Assembly (NCBI RefSeq): GCF_003945545.1
Contig: NZ_CP029617.1
Location: 1,341,001-1,405,000 of the forward strand
DNA: 64,000 bases
From: Streptomyces sp. WAC 01529
Lineage (GTDB): Bacteria > Actinomycetota > Actinomycetes > Streptomycetales > Streptomycetaceae
Direction of reading: 5' to 3'
The notes beneath the pieces are model-generated. The model made no database searches. It saw nothing but the letters and a program-made list of their open reading frames with translations, and was not told the origin of the DNA. Positions 16,171-27,789 of this stretch are shown piece after piece. The translations under genes and the position numbers were made by a program. The number at the start of each line of letters is the position of its first letter. The stretch's first letter is position 1.

Positions 16171-17145
16171 TCAGTGCCAGGGCAGTTCCCCGCGCCGCCC
16201 CCAGTACGCCCGCGGTTCCTCCACGAGCCCGGCGAGGCGTTCGAGGTGGCCCGCGTCGAGGTCGACCGCGGTGGCGTGCAGGTTGGAGACCAGCTGGACC
16301 GAGGTGGCCGCCCCGGACAGGACCACGCCCGTCCACGGCTCGCACAGCAGCGCGGCGAGCGCCACCGCGTCGCAGCCGAGTCCCGCCTCCTCGGCGACCT
16401 GGCGCAGCGCGGCGGGCGCGTGCGGGGCGGCGAGGCGGCCGTTGGCCATGCCCTCCTTGACGAGCACGGTCAGCCCCGCGTCACGCGCCTCGGCGAGCGC
16501 GGGCCCCGCCGAGGTCTCCAGGAGGTTGTACGTCGCCTGGACGGTACGGAAGAGGGGTTCCCCGTCGACGGTGACGGCGAGGGCGGCGCGGATCGCGGCC
16601 GCCTGCTCGGGGCCGCTCACCGAGAGCCCGACCGTGACGCCCTCCGCGGCCAGCTCCGCGAGGCGGGCGTGGAGTTCCTTGTCGGTGAGCGCGGGGCTCT
16701 CGGGCGTGACGGAGTGGATCTGGTAGAGGTCGAGCCGGTCGCCGAGCAGTTCGGCGCTCTCCGCGCGCTGCCGGTCGTAGGCAGCGACGCTGTGGTCCTT
16801 GACCTCGTGCGGGCCTTCGGCGTCGGTGCGCCAGTCGGCCGTGTACGTATAGCCCCACTTGCTGCCGACGACGACATCGCGGTTGTCGGGCCTGGCGCGC
16901 AGCCAGTCGGCGAGGAACTCCTCGGAGCGGCCGTACGAGCGCGCCACGTCGACATAGCGGACGCCCGAGGCGTACGCGGCGTCGAGGAGTTCGAACGTAC
17001 GAGCGCGAAGGGCCTCGACGCTGCGGGACGGCGGCAGGTCGGCCTCGCGGCCCAGGGTGATGTAGCCGGGCCTGCCCACGGCGGCGAGACCGAGCCCCAG
17101 GTGCGCGGTCGGGGTGGTGGCTGCGGCAAGGCGGGCGAAGGGCAT
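16171..17145 (-). CDS. Aldo/keto reductase family protein
   Basis: NADPH-dependent oxidoreductase of the aldo/keto reductase superfamily, 324 residues, (beta/alpha)8 barrel. Family blocks: GVRYVDVARSYGRSEEFLADW with the catalytic Asp and Tyr, VVVGSKWGYTY with the Lys, DLYQIHSVTPESPAL in place of the usual DxxxxH His block, and VVLSGAATSVQLVSNLHA near the cofactor site. ATG 17145 has AGGAG 6 nt upstream. Three 21-bp tandem repeats lie immediately upstream. Substrate unknown. Confidence 0.88.
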   Translation of the reverse strand: MPFARLAAATTPTAHLGLGLAAVGRPGYITLGREADLPPSRSVEALRARTFELLDAAYASGVRYVDVARSYGRSEEFLADWLRARPDNRDVVVGSKWGYTYTADWRTDAEGPHEVKDHSVAAYDRQRAESAELLGDRLDLYQIHSVTPESPALTDKELHARLAELAAEGVTVGLSVSGPEQAAAIRAALAVTVDGEPLFRTVQATYNLLETSAGPALAEARDAGLTVLVKEGMANGRLAAPHAPAALRQVAEEAGLGCDAVALAALLCEPWTGVVLSGAATSVQLVSNLHATAVDLDAGHLERLAGLVEEPRAYWGRRGELPWH

Positions 17146-17154
17146 CGCGGGCTC

Positions 17155-17217
17155 CTGGTCGTAGGGGATTCCCCCGTCGTCGTAGGGGACCTCCCCCTGG
17201 TCGTAGGGGATCTCCCC
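17155..17217 (-). repeat. Three tandem 21-bp repeats in the leader of the aldo/keto reductase gene
   Basis: Units 17155-17175, 17176-17196 and 17197-17217 share TCGTAGGGGA followed by a TCCCC arm, so each contains a small GGGGA/TCCCC dyad. Read in frame with the reductase they would encode repeated IPYDQ-type heptapeptides, but no start codon lies upstream in that frame before a stop. Confidence 0.85.
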
Positions 17218-17244
17218 GTCAACGTAACCCGCGACGCCCCTCCG

Positions 17245-18687
<1,443 letters not shown>

Positions 18688-18753
18688 TCAGGGCTGTCGG
18701 TTGCCGGTTCGTCGACGCGCACCACGCGCCTTCATCGACGCGCACGAGACGCT

Positions 18754-18789
18754 ATGCATGAGTATGCAGAACTCTGCATGTTTCGTCAA
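18754..18789 (-). promoter_or_regulatory. argH promoter with ARG box
   Basis: On the minus strand -35 TTGACG (18784-18789) and -10 CATACT (18761-18766) are 17 bp apart. The spacer and downstream side are filled by ARG-box-like half sites built on TGCAT/ATGCA (18754-18783). ArgR bound here would cover the promoter. Family knowledge: arginine-loaded ArgR hexamers bind paired 18-bp ARG boxes. Confidence 0.75.
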
Positions 18790-18881
18790 TCGAGCCCCGG
18801 CGAGCCGGCCCCGCCGGATTGATCAAGTCGATATCCCAACTCCTTAGACAGCCGAAGGATATTGGCGAATAATCCTTAGGC

Positions 18882-19469
18882 ATGGGAAAGACTCACGCAC
18901 GCATCGACGGCAGACTCCGCACCTTCATCGAGGAACAGCCGATGTTCTTCACGGCGACCGCGCCCCTCTCCGGGGACGGCACGATCAATCTCTCCCCCAA
19001 GGGCCTCAAGGGCTCCTTCGTGGTCCTCGACGAACTGACCGTCGCCTACCTGGACTTCGCGGGCAGCAACGCCGAGACCATCGCGCACCTGCGCGAGAAC
19101 GGCCGCATCACGCTCATGTGGTGCGCCTTCCAGGGACCGCCCAACATCGTGCGGGTGCACGGCCGCGGCGAGCCCGTCTTCCGCGACGACCCGCGCTTCA
19201 AGGACCTGCTCGGCCACTTCCCCGGCATCGACCCCACCCCGCACGGCCTGCGCGCCATCGTCGTCGTGACGGCCGACCTCGTCCGGGACACCTGCGGGTA
19301 CGCGGTGCCCTTCATGACGTACGACGAGGACCGCGACCTGCACGGCAAGCGCTTCGCGCGCGAGGACGACGCCTCGCTGAGCGCCTACTTCACCAAGAAG
19401 GAGCACATCGCGCGGAGCATCGACGGCCTTCCCGGGCTGCCGCTGCCGTTGCCGCCCACTAGCGTCTGA
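18882..19469 (+). CDS. Pyridoxamine 5'-phosphate oxidase family protein
   Basis: 195-residue FMN-binding split-barrel protein. The opening RLRTFIEEQPMFFTATAPLS and GTINLSPKGLKG followed by AYLDFAGSNAETIAHL match the PNPOx-like family that includes general-stress flavoproteins. The C-terminal YFTKKEHIARSIDGLPGLP is typical of this actinobacterial subgroup. It may bind FMN or F420; the reaction is unknown and it is not the vitamin B6 enzyme PdxH itself. It is divergent from argH and is followed after 3 bp by the L,D-transpeptidase-like gene, suggesting cotranscription. Confidence 0.85.
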   Translation: MGKTHARIDGRLRTFIEEQPMFFTATAPLSGDGTINLSPKGLKGSFVVLDELTVAYLDFAGSNAETIAHLRENGRITLMWCAFQGPPNIVRVHGRGEPVFRDDPRFKDLLGHFPGIDPTPHGLRAIVVVTADLVRDTCGYAVPFMTYDEDRDLHGKRFAREDDASLSAYFTKKEHIARSIDGLPGLPLPLPPTSV

Positions 19470-19472
19470 GCC

Positions 19473-20180
19473 ATGCGCCCACGAGCCGTCGCCCTCGCCT
19501 GTGCCGTCCTGTTCGCCGCCGCCGGCACGCTCGGGGCGGCGCCCGAGCCCGGCCCGCCGCTGCCGGAGCGGATGGCCGACACGGGCGGCGGCAGCCAGCT
19601 CATCACCGCCCAGGCCCGCCGCACCGGCTCCACCACCGGCACCCTCACCTGGTGGGACCGGCGCGGCGGACGGTGGGTGGAGGCCGGGTCCGCGCCCGCC
19701 CGGTTCGGCGCGAGGGGCCTCGCGGAGGGCGCCGCGCGCCGCCAGGGGACGGACACGACGCCCACGGGCCTGTACGGGCTGCCGCACGCCTTCGGGATCG
19801 CGCCGAGCCCCGACGGCACCACGTACCCCTACCGCCGCGTGACGGAGGAGTCCTGGTGGTGCCAGGACAACGCGTCGCGCTCCTACAACCGCTGGTCCGA
19901 GCCGCGCGCCGCGGACTGCCGGGCCGCCGAGGCCGAACACCTCATCACCTACGACCCGCAGTACACGCACGCCCTCGTCATCGACTACAACTACGCCCGC
20001 CCCGTGCGCGGCCGGGGCGCCGGGATCTTCCTGCACGTCCACGGACCCGGCGCGACGGCCGGGTGCGTCTCGGTACCCGAGGAGGCGATGCGCGCGGTCC
20101 TGCGGTGGGCGAAGCCGGAGCGGCGGCCGCACATCGCGATCGGCACGGCGTCGGGGGCGACGGCCCTCACCCGCTACTGA
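19473..20180 (+). CDS. Secreted L,D-transpeptidase (YkuD-like) family protein
   Basis: 235 residues with a signal peptide (residues ~1-22). The catalytic segment is IFLHVHGPGATAGCVSVP, giving the His and the nucleophilic Cys of the family's HxxG...(S/T)xGC pattern. TDTTPTGLYGLPHAFG is the strand leading into the active site. Such enzymes form 3-3 peptidoglycan crosslinks or attach proteins to the wall. No LysM or membrane anchor is visible, so it is probably free in the wall. It starts 3 bp after the preceding flavin-type oxidase gene. Confidence 0.82.
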   Translation: MRPRAVALACAVLFAAAGTLGAAPEPGPPLPERMADTGGGSQLITAQARRTGSTTGTLTWWDRRGGRWVEAGSAPARFGARGLAEGAARRQGTDTTPTGLYGLPHAFGIAPSPDGTTYPYRRVTEESWWCQDNASRSYNRWSEPRAADCRAAEAEHLITYDPQYTHALVIDYNYARPVRGRGAGIFLHVHGPGATAGCVSVPEEAMRAVLRWAKPERRPHIAIGTASGATALTRY

Positions 20181-20190
20181 GCCCCGTTGC

Positions 20191-20258
20191 CCGTGGAGCG
20201 ACCTACCGGCCCCGGTGTCCGTCGAGCGACCCGCTGACCCACCATCCGTGTAGCGACC
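20191..20258 (+). repeat. Three 13-bp direct repeats upstream of the symporter gene
   Basis: CCGTNNAGCGACC occurs at 20191-20203, 20219-20231 and 20246-20258, with spacings of 28 and 27 bp. They fill the 94-bp gap between the L,D-transpeptidase-like gene and the symporter, so they could be an array of regulator sites. Confidence 0.7.
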
Positions 20259-20274
20259 ACATATCGAGACGGGG

Positions 20275-21312
20275 TTGCACGCGCGCGTGGCCGGGGCGTT
20301 GCATCGCGGCGTGCAACCCGAACAGACGATCCTCAGCCCCGCCGACTCCGGGAGCGGCGCCGACAAGGCCGCGCGCCGCGCCGTCACCGTCTTCCCCCTC
20401 CTCGTCCTGGCGGCGGGCGCCCTCGGCCTCGTCGCGCCGGGTGCCTTCGAGGGGTGGGGCACCAACGTCCCCTACCTGCTGGGCGTGGTGATGTTCTGCA
20501 TGGGGCTGACGATGACCCCGCTCGACTTCCAGGGCGTGGTCAAGCGGCCGTGGGCCGTCGCGCTCGGGCTCGTCGCGCATTACGTCATCATGCCGGGGCT
20601 CGGCTGGGTGATCGCCCACGCGCTCGGTCTCTCACCGCAGTTGGCGGCCGGTGTGATCCTGGTGGGCTGCGCGCCGAGCGGCACGGCGTCCAATGTCGTG
20701 ACCTATCTGGCCCGCGGTGACGTGGCGCTCTCCGTCTCCGTCGCCACCGTCTCGACCGTCCTCGCCCCGCTGGTCACCCCGCCGCTGACACTGCTCCTCG
20801 CGGGCGAGTACCTGCCGGTGGACGCGGGCTCGATGGTCACGGACATCCTCAAGACCGTGCTGCTCCCGGTCATCGCCGGGCTGGTCGTACGGCTCCTCCT
20901 CGGGCGGTACGTCGACCGGGTGCTCGGCGCCCTGCCGTGGCTGTCCGCGCTGACCATCGCCGCGATCGTGGCGATCGTCGTCGCGGGCAGCGCCGCGGCC
21001 ATCAAGTCGGCCGCGGCGCTGGTGTTCCTCGCGGTTTTCCTCCACAACGGCCTGGGCCTCGCGCTCGGTTACGGCGCGGGCAAGCTGGCCCGCCTCGGGC
21101 CGCCGGCCTCGCGCGCGATGGCCTTCGAGGTCGGCATGCAGAACTCCGGCCGCGCGGCGTCCCTGGCCACGGCGCACTTCAGCCCGCTCGCGGCGCTGCC
21201 CTCAGCGGTCTTCTCCGTCTGGCACAACGTGTCGGGGGCGCTGGTGGCGGCCTTCATGGCGCGCTCCCGGAAGTCGCCGGTCGGACGGAGGTCAAGCCCG
21301 TCCGGCGATTGA
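20275..21312 (+). CDS. Bile acid:sodium symporter (BASS) family protein
   Basis: Ion-coupled membrane transporter with about ten spans, up to 345 residues. Family features: YLLGVVMFCMGLTMTPLDF near the N-terminus, GCAPSGTASNVVTYLARGDVA (crossed-helix Na+ site motif) and FEVGMQNSGRAASLA (second crossing). Substrate of this bacterial subgroup may be keto acids or pantoate-like organic anions; not assignable. The start is uncertain: TTG 20275, GTG 20287 or GTG 20311 are in frame, and a 10-bp inverted repeat (20273-20282 / 20309-20318) spans the region. The last residues and stop lie in a dispersed repeat. Confidence 0.88.
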   Translation: MHARVAGALHRGVQPEQTILSPADSGSGADKAARRAVTVFPLLVLAAGALGLVAPGAFEGWGTNVPYLLGVVMFCMGLTMTPLDFQGVVKRPWAVALGLVAHYVIMPGLGWVIAHALGLSPQLAAGVILVGCAPSGTASNVVTYLARGDVALSVSVATVSTVLAPLVTPPLTLLLAGEYLPVDAGSMVTDILKTVLLPVIAGLVVRLLLGRYVDRVLGALPWLSALTIAAIVAIVVAGSAAAIKSAAALVFLAVFLHNGLGLALGYGAGKLARLGPPASRAMAFEVGMQNSGRAASLATAHFSPLAALPSAVFSVWHNVSGALVAAFMARSRKSPVGRRSSPSGD

Positions 21313-21318
21313 GGACGA
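21291..21318. repeat. Dispersed Streptomyces intergenic repeat overlapping the symporter stop
   Basis: The sequence gtcaagcccgtccggcgatt followed by gaggacga matches a repeat that is very common between Streptomyces genes, from memory. Here its TGA is the stop codon of the symporter, so it contributes the last residues of the protein. Confidence 0.7.
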
Positions 21319-21365
21319 ACTCGGCGAAGCCGGTGACCGGCGGCGCCCCGGCGCGGAACAACGAT

Positions 21366-21911
21366 TCAGTGCTCGTTCGACGCCAGCCGCAGCAGGTGGT
21401 CCGCCAGCGCCTGACCCCCCGCCGGCTCCCTGCTGATAAGCATCAACGTGTCGTCGCCCGCGATCGTCCCGAGGACGTCGTGCAGTTCGGCCTGGTCGAT
21501 GGCCGAGGCGAGGAACTGGGCCGCGCCCGGCGGCGTACGGAGCACGACGAGGTTGGCCGAGGCCTCCGCGGAGATCAGCAGCTCCGCGGAGAGACGCCGC
21601 ATCCGCTCCTCCTTGGCCGACTCCCCCAGCGGCGCGCGCGGCGTGCGGAAACCGCCCTCGCTCGGCACCGCGTAGATGAGGTCGCCCTCGGCGTTGCGGA
21701 TCTTGACCGCGTTCAGCTCGTCCAGGTCGCGGGAGAGCGTCGCCTGGGTGACGGTCAGGCCGTCGTCGGCGAGCAGCTTCGCCAGCTGGCTCTGGGAGCG
21801 CACCGGCTGCCGGTTGAGGATGTCCACGATCCGGCGGTGGCGTGCGGTGCGGGTCTGCGGCACGGCGGGACCCGCGTGGTCGCCGTGCTCGTTGCCTTGC
21901 GCCTGGCTCAT
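21366..21911 (-). CDS. argR: Arginine repressor ArgR
   Basis: Arginine-responsive repressor and activator of arginine metabolism, 181 residues. The winged helix N-domain covers [20 protein letters not shown] and [13 protein letters not shown]. The C-terminal hexamerisation and arginine-binding domain holds [25 protein letters not shown], with the conserved GTIAGDDT. A 20-residue Gln/Gly-rich N-terminal extension precedes the winged helix. Last gene of argC-argJ-argB-argD-argR, 7 bp after argD, so it is autoregulated through the ARG box upstream of argC. Confidence 0.97.
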   Translation of the reverse strand: MSQAQGNEHGDHAGPAVPQTRTARHRRIVDILNRQPVRSQSQLAKLLADDGLTVTQATLSRDLDELNAVKIRNAEGDLIYAVPSEGGFRTPRAPLGESAKEERMRRLSAELLISAEASANLVVLRTPPGAAQFLASAIDQAELHDVLGTIAGDDTLMLISREPAGGQALADHLLRLASNEH

Positions 21912-21918
21912 CGTCGTC

Positions 21919-23142
21919 TCATTCTCCGGATCGTCCGTCCCCGTCGGCCTCGGCGGCCTCGGCGGCCTTGTCAGCCTCGTCCAGGATGCCGGAAAGCGCC
22001 CGGAGGAACGCGTCCACCTCGTCGTCGCGCACGTTCAGCGGTGGCATCAGCCGTACGACATCGGGGGCGGGCACGTTCACCAGGAAGCCGGCGTCCTGAG
22101 CCGCCTGCTGCGCCCGCGGCGCGAGCGGCTCGGTGAGCACGATACCCAGCAGCAGGCCCGAGCCCCTGACATGGTCCACGAGCGGGTGTCCGAGTGACTC
22201 GATTCCGTCGCGCAGCTTCTCGCCCGCCCGCTTGGTGTTCTCCAGCAGGCCCTCGGCGGCGATGGTCTCGACGACGGCGAGCCCGGCGGCGCACGCCACG
22301 GGGTTCCCGCCGAACGTCGTGCCGTGGTGACCTGGCTTGAACAGCTCCGCCGCCGCGCCGAACGCGACGGTCGCGCCGAGCGGCAGACCGCCGCCGAGAC
22401 CCTTCGCGAGTGTGACGATGTCCGGATCGACGCCCTCGTGCGCGAGGTGCTCGAACCAGTGCCCGGTGCGGCCGATTCCGGTCTGCACCTCGTCGAGGAC
22501 GAGGAGGGTTCCGGTGGCGCGGGTGATCTCCCTGGCCGCCCTGAGGTAGCCCGCGGGCGGCACGACGACGCCGTTCTCGCCCTGGATCGGCTCGATGATC
22601 ACGAAGGCGGTGTCGGTGGTGACGGCCGCGCGCAGGGCCTCCACATCGCCGTAAGGGACGTGTGTGACCTCGCCGGGCAGCGGCAGGAACGGCTTCTGCT
22701 TGCCGGGCTGGCCGGTGAGGGCGAGCGCCCCCATGGTCCGGCCGTGGAAGCCGCCGTCGGTGGCGACCATGTGCGGGCGGCCGGTCAGCCGGCCGATCTT
22801 GAAGGCGCCTTCGTTGGCCTCCGCGCCGGAGTTGCAGAAGTACACGCGGCCTTCGCGGCCGAAGAGCTGGAGCAGCCGCTCGGCGAGGGCGACGGGCGGC
22901 TCGGCGACGAAGAGGTTCGAGACGTGGCCGAGCGAGGCGATCTGGGCGCTCACCGCCTCCACGATCGCCGGATGGGCGTGGCCGAGCGCGTTGACCGCGA
23001 TGCCGCCGACGAAGTCGACGTACTCCTTGCCGTCGGCGTCCCACAGCTTGGTGCCCTCGCCGCGCACCAGGGGCAGCCGGGGCGTGCCGTAGTTGTCCAT
23101 GAGCGCGCCCTGCCAGCGCGTGGTCAGCTCCTGGTTGCTCAT
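21919..23142 (-). CDS. argD: Acetylornithine aminotransferase
   Basis: PLP enzyme converting N-acetylglutamate semialdehyde to N-acetylornithine with glutamate as donor; 407 residues, class III aminotransferase. Landmarks: [64 protein letters not shown] and the PLP lysine in [14 protein letters not shown]. The start overlaps the argB stop by 4 nt (ATGA). The C-terminus is extended by about 15 Ala/Asp/Gly-rich residues. Confidence 0.97.
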   Translation of the reverse strand: MSNQELTTRWQGALMDNYGTPRLPLVRGEGTKLWDADGKEYVDFVGGIAVNALGHAHPAIVEAVSAQIASLGHVSNLFVAEPPVALAERLLQLFGREGRVYFCNSGAEANEGAFKIGRLTGRPHMVATDGGFHGRTMGALALTGQPGKQKPFLPLPGEVTHVPYGDVEALRAAVTTDTAFVIIEPIQGENGVVVPPAGYLRAAREITRATGTLLVLDEVQTGIGRTGHWFEHLAHEGVDPDIVTLAKGLGGGLPLGATVAFGAAAELFKPGHHGTTFGGNPVACAAGLAVVETIAAEGLLENTKRAGEKLRDGIESLGHPLVDHVRGSGLLLGIVLTEPLAPRAQQAAQDAGFLVNVPAPDVVRLMPPLNVRDDEVDAFLRALSGILDEADKAAEAAEADGDGRSGE

Positions 23143-24076
23143 GACTCCCCCTCGGTGCCGGTGCTGGTGCTAGTGGCGGTGCCGGTGGCGTCGGGCACGA
23201 CCATCGTGCCGATGCCCTCGTCGGTGAAGATCTCCAGCAGGATCGAGTGCTGGACGCGGCCGTCGATGACGCGGGCGGTCTCCACTCCGTTGCGTACGGC
23301 GTGCAGACAGCCCTCCATCTTGGGGACCATGCCGCTGGCCAGCTCGGGCAGGAGCTTCTCCAGCTCCTTCGCGGTGAGCCTGCTGATGACCTCGTCGGAG
23401 TTCGGCCAGTCCTCGTACAGGCCCTCGACGTCGGTCAGGACCATCAGAGTCTCGGCACCAAGCGCCGCAGCGAGTGCCGCAGCCGCCGTATCAGCATTGA
23501 CGTTGTAGACATGGTGGTCGTCCTGGGAACGGGCGATCGAGGAGACGACCGGGATACGGCCGTCGGCGAGCAGCGCCGTGATGGCGCCCGTGTCGATCGC
23601 GGTGATCTCGCCGACCCGGCCGATGTCGACCAGTTCGCCCTCGATGCGGGGCTGGTGCTTGGTGGCGGTGATGGTGTGCGCGTCCTCGCCGGTGAGGCCG
23701 ACGGCGAGCGGACCGTGCCGGTTGAGCAGCCCGACCAGTTCGCGCTGCACCTGTCCGGCGAGCACCATGCGTACGACGTCCATGGCGTCCTCGGTGGTGA
23801 CGCGCAGGCCCGCCTTGAACTCGCTGACGATGCCGTGCCGGTCGAGGGCCCTGCTGATCTGCGGGCCGCCGCCGTGCACGACGACGGGCTTGAGGCCCGC
23901 GTGGTGCAGGAAGACGACGTCCTGGGCGAAGGCGGCCTTCAGCTCGTCGTCGACCATGGCGTTGCCGCCGAACTTGATGACGACGGTCTTGCCGCGGTGC
24001 CGGGTCAGCCAGGGCAGCGCCTCGATGAGGATCTGGGCCTTGGGCAGCGCGGTGTGTTTGCGCGCGGTGGGCTGGC

Positions 24077-24080
<4 letters not shown>
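23139..24080 (-). CDS. argB: Acetylglutamate kinase
   Basis: Phosphorylates N-acetylglutamate at the gamma-carboxyl, the arginine-inhibited step. 313 residues, amino acid kinase fold. Landmarks: [50 protein letters not shown] and [12 protein letters not shown]. Starts at ATG 24080 within the argJ stop (ATGA). The C-terminal tail after GTMVVPD is a low-complexity Thr/Ser/Gly run that looks variable. Confidence 0.97.
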
Positions 24081-26308
<2,228 letters not shown>

Positions 26309-26340
26309 AGCTTGGTGCGCTGCCTCCGATAATCGCGTGC

Positions 26341-26573
26341 CCTGAAGATCCGAACGCGTTACCTTCGGGTCCATGAACGTCACCGGCCGAAGCCACCCCG
26401 CGACCGCGCGAGCGACCAGCTCGCCGGTTGCCGCCGTCTGACGTACGTTCTCGTCCTCCACCGGCGACCGGAAACGGCCCGTCGGTGGTTCCGTGGTCCT
26501 TCCGTCCCGGTTCCGGTATTTCGCGGGCCGTCGCCCGGCGCCTTTCCCGCTGCGACGCCAAGGAGCCACTGCC
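26341..26573 (+). promoter_or_regulatory. Leader of the AlaRS-like gene with a T-box-like antiterminator motif
   Basis: At 26482-26509 the leader reads GTCGGTGGTTCCGTGG, six bases, then CGTCCC. The canonical T-box (GGTGGNACCGCGG, then CGTCCC) differs at two positions. The UGGU in it would pair with an ACCA tRNA end, which fits tRNA-Ala among others. A hairpin (GCGAGC-gacca-GCTCGC, 26407-26423) lies upstream, and a GGCG...CGCC pair around 26537-26559 precedes the AAGGAG ribosome site, so translational sequestration is possible. I could not place stem I or the specifier codon, so this is tentative. Confidence 0.4.
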
Positions 26574-27761
26574 ATGGACACCGAACAGATCGTCCGTACG
26601 TTCGTCGAGTACTACGAGGACCGCGGGCACCGCCGGATCACCGGCTCGACGCTGCTGCCGCCGCCCGGTGACCCGGTGCTCTTCACCACCTCGGGCATGC
26701 ATCCGCTCATCCCCTACCTGGAAGGGCGCCCACACCCTCTGGGCCGACGGCTGGTCAACGTGCAGCGCTGTCTGCGCACGACGGATCTGGAGGAGGTCGG
26801 TGACCCCACCCATCTGACCGTCTTCGAGATGCTCGGCACCTGGTCGCTCGGCGACTACGAGGGGACGCTCAGCCTCGACTGGGGGTACGGGCTGCTCACC
26901 GAGGGGTTCGGCGTCGATCCGGGGCTGCTGCACGCCACGGTCTTCGGCGGCGACGAGCTGACCGGGCCCGATACCGCCTCCCTGGAGCTGTGGCAGGAAC
27001 GCGGGGTCCCGGTGGAGCTGACCGTCGAGGACAACTGGTGGCCCAGTGGGTCGCCCGGGCCGTGCGGACCCGACTCGGAGATCTTCCTATGGACCGGCGA
27101 CGGGCCTCCGGAGTCGACGCCCACGCGTGACGAGCGCTGGGTGGAGGTGTGGAACCACGTGATGATGCGCCACCGTCGGCTCCCCGACGGTTCACTCGTG
27201 CCGCTGGCCCAGCGCAATGTCGACACCGGTCTTGGCCTTGAGCGGCTCGCCTCGCTGCTCCAGGGCCGGACCTCGGTCTTCGAGTGCGATGTCTTCGAGC
27301 CCTGGCGCCGGCTCGTGCCGAAGCTGTGGCCGGTGGACGAGCCGTCGCTGCGGCTGGTCTGCGACCATCTGCGCTCGGCCGTGGTGGTGATCGGCGACGG
27401 GGTGCGGCCGGCCGTGGGCGGGCGCGGCTATGTGCTGCGGCGGCTTGTGCGGCGGGTGCTCACCGTGCTCTGGCGGGACGATCCCTCACGCGGGCTCGGG
27501 CCCTCACGCGGGCTCGGGGATCTCCCCGACGAGCTGATCCGGCACACCCTGGACCGCTTCCGGCAGGAGACCGATCCGGGCGAGGTGCGCCGGGTGCTGC
27601 TCGACGAGGAGCGCCGGTTCGGGCGGCTCCTCGAGCGCGGCCGGCGGGTGCTGGCCCGGCCGCGGTTCCAAGGCACGCTGGACGAGGAGGACTTCCGCCA
27701 TCTGCACGACACCCACGGCCTGCCGCGCGACCTGGTGCTGAGCCTGCGGTCGGGCGGGTGA
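26574..27761 (+). CDS. Stand-alone alanyl-tRNA-synthetase-like catalytic domain
   Basis: 395 residues against roughly 890 for a full AlaRS. Present: motif 1 region (EYYEDRGHRRITGSTLLPP, FTTSGMHPLIPYL), motif 2 (DLEEVGDPTHLTVFEMLGTW), SPGPCGPDSEIF, VDTGLGLERLASLLQG (motif 3) and CDHLRSAVVVIGDGVRPAVGGRGYVLRR. It ends at HDTHGLPRDL, where full enzymes pass into the editing domain, so editing and C-Ala domains are missing. The wording of its motifs resembles AlaRS of distant bacteria more than a normal actinobacterial alaS. A perfect 18-bp tandem duplication (27483-27500, 27501-27518) doubles SRGLGP-type residues. ATG 26574 has AAGGAG 8 nt upstream. Possible roles: extra tRNA charging, alanyl transfer in natural-product chemistry, or a free-alanine-activating enzyme. 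Confidence 0.85.
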   Translation: MDTEQIVRTFVEYYEDRGHRRITGSTLLPPPGDPVLFTTSGMHPLIPYLEGRPHPLGRRLVNVQRCLRTTDLEEVGDPTHLTVFEMLGTWSLGDYEGTLSLDWGYGLLTEGFGVDPGLLHATVFGGDELTGPDTASLELWQERGVPVELTVEDNWWPSGSPGPCGPDSEIFLWTGDGPPESTPTRDERWVEVWNHVMMRHRRLPDGSLVPLAQRNVDTGLGLERLASLLQGRTSVFECDVFEPWRRLVPKLWPVDEPSLRLVCDHLRSAVVVIGDGVRPAVGGRGYVLRRLVRRVLTVLWRDDPSRGLGPSRGLGDLPDELIRHTLDRFRQETDPGEVRRVLLDEERRFGRLLERGRRVLARPRFQGTLDEEDFRHLHDTHGLPRDLVLSLRSGG

Positions 27762-27789
27762 GGGCCGGGACGGGGCGGCTACGGGGCCG

